Below, in pieces: positions 5,289 to 5,920 of a DNA stretch of 5,920 bases (the first letter of the stretch is position 1; each line of letters starts with the position of its first letter). The position numbers and the translations under genes were made by a program. The stretch covers positions 1 to 5,920 of the forward strand of contig WFXT01000255.1 in NCBI GenBank assembly GCA_015490475.1, given 5' to 3'. The notes beneath the pieces were generated by a model. The model was not told the DNA's origin. It did no database searches and worked only from the letters and a program-made list of their open reading frames with translations. The stretch comes from Bacteroidota bacterium (GTDB lineage: Bacteria > Bacteroidota > Bacteroidia > JAADEI01).

Positions 5289-5920
5289 TTATTTGCTATG
5301 GTTAATGAGTGTCATGATTTGGGCTCTGGGAATGGATAACAAAGGTTCACCTAATCTCAATATTCGTTTTTTAAATGTGCTTGCCTTCATACCCCATTTT
5401 GCCCTGAAAATTTGTTTTGCTGATTTGAGAAGCTTTTTGCGATTACTGTGTTTAGAGGTTGTTTTTTGCATAAAGTGATATACCAACGATGTTCCTACGC
5501 CTATGAAATCTCTAACACCACAATAATAAGCCTTTGCCATTAAATCAGGGTCGGTGTAAAATCCACCTGGATACTCAATGCTAAATCCACCAATTTCAAA
5601 CCATAAACTTCGGGGCATTAACAGTGGAGGCCACATTGCCCCCTGCCAATGAGGACGGCATAGCTCTTTATATTCAGACAACAGAGCGGTTTCTCTAAAG
5701 ATATTAATGTCTGTGCCGTAGTCTTTTACCACAACGCACAGATTCCCTGTGTTTACAGGCTCAATCATTGTGGCAGACAATACAAATCTGTCATGGTCAA
5801 AAGAATGAATCCATTGAGCAAGTTCAAAATCCCATCCAGGCAGAGCATATATGTCGTCGTTGAAATATACAATAAAGGGGGAAGTAGAAATTTCTGCTAG
5901 TTGATTAACAGCTCTTGCAA
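5289..5920 (-). CDS. C-terminal part of a family 2 glycosyltransferase (5' end outside window)
   Basis: The frame is open from the right edge of the window to TAA at 5289-5291, giving 209 complete visible residues. Translating past the first apparent start (a TTG at 5780) shows clear family 2 glycosyltransferase sequence: VNQLAEISTSPFIVYFNDDI at visible residues 4-23, whose NDD is the likely metal- and nucleotide-sugar-binding motif, followed by LPGWD (26-30). Further on are GAMWPPLLMPRSLWFEIGGF (93-112) and YTDPDLMAKAYYCG (121-134), where Asp123 or Asp125 could be the catalytic base, then LVYHF (145-149). The C-terminal 50 residues are basic, and no membrane helix is seen. It probably makes cell-surface polysaccharide or glycan, but donor and acceptor cannot be told. 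It shares strand with hppA and ends 40 bases before it. Whether it belongs to the same transcript is uncertain, since a promoter candidate lies between them. Confidence 0.88.
   Translation of the reverse strand, partial: ARAVNQLAEISTSPFIVYFNDDIYALPGWDFELAQWIHSFDHDRFVLSATMIEPVNTGNLCVVVKDYGTDINIFRETALLSEYKELCRPHWQGAMWPPLLMPRSLWFEIGGFSIEYPGGFYTDPDLMAKAYYCGVRDFIGVGTSLVYHFMQKTTSKHSNRKKLLKSAKQIFRAKWGMKASTFKKRILRLGEPLLSIPRAQIMTLINHSK

Noticed and set aside
5289..5780. A complete 163-residue gene starting at 5780
   Set aside because: The putative start is a TTG, and the frame stays open to the window edge with strong glycosyltransferase sequence including the NDD motif, so it is the end of a longer gene.
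1..5920. CRISPR arrays, tRNA or rRNA genes, insertion sequences, phage or defence genes
   Set aside because: I looked for spaced direct repeats, terminal inverted repeats and transposase or nuclease motifs on both strands and saw none; nearly every base lies in a housekeeping or glycosyltransferase gene.

Overview
The window looks like ordinary chromosomal DNA from a member of the phylum Bacteroidota, probably an anaerobe. It is moderately AT-rich. The main taxonomic clue is a DUF5606-type protein, a family I know essentially only from Bacteroidota. The likely start sites support this: they are A-rich, lack clear Shine-Dalgarno sequences, and the large gene has a TAnnTTTG-type -7 box upstream. 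I see no rRNA, tRNA, CRISPR array, insertion sequence or phage gene. Coding density is very high, and no non-coding stretch exceeds about 40 bases.

Layout from left to right. Bases 1-579 (+) hold the 3' part of a helical protein I do not recognise. It converges, across only 10 bases, on a minus-strand block that fills the rest of the window. In transcription order (right to left) that block is: the 3' part of a family 2 glycosyltransferase (5289-5920, running off the right edge); hppA, a membrane ion-pumping pyrophosphatase (3059-5248); a polyprenyl-phosphate-type glycosyltransferase with two C-terminal membrane helices (2089-3072); a DUF5606 protein with a charged, lysine-rich tail (1539-2060); cutA (1213-1542); and a YqgE/AlgH-family protein (590-1210).

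From hppA to yqgE the genes either overlap (hppA/glycosyltransferase by 14 bases; DUF5606/cutA by an ATGA) or are separated by 2 to 28 bases, so they are probably one transcription unit. The best promoter candidate lies in the 40-base gap upstream of hppA, and a weaker one lies upstream of the DUF5606 gene. The pyrophosphatase carries residues expected of the K+-dependent, Na+-pumping subclass. It would recover energy from the pyrophosphate released by biosynthesis, including nucleotide-sugar formation that could supply the glycosyltransferases. The last three genes (DUF5606, CutA, YqgE) encode small soluble proteins of poorly understood function, and their tight packing is the main functional hint.

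I found no strong candidate for an undescribed system. The points most worth checking are the ion specificity of the pyrophosphatase, the homopolymer-rich DUF5606/cutA junction, and the basic tail of the DUF5606 protein.
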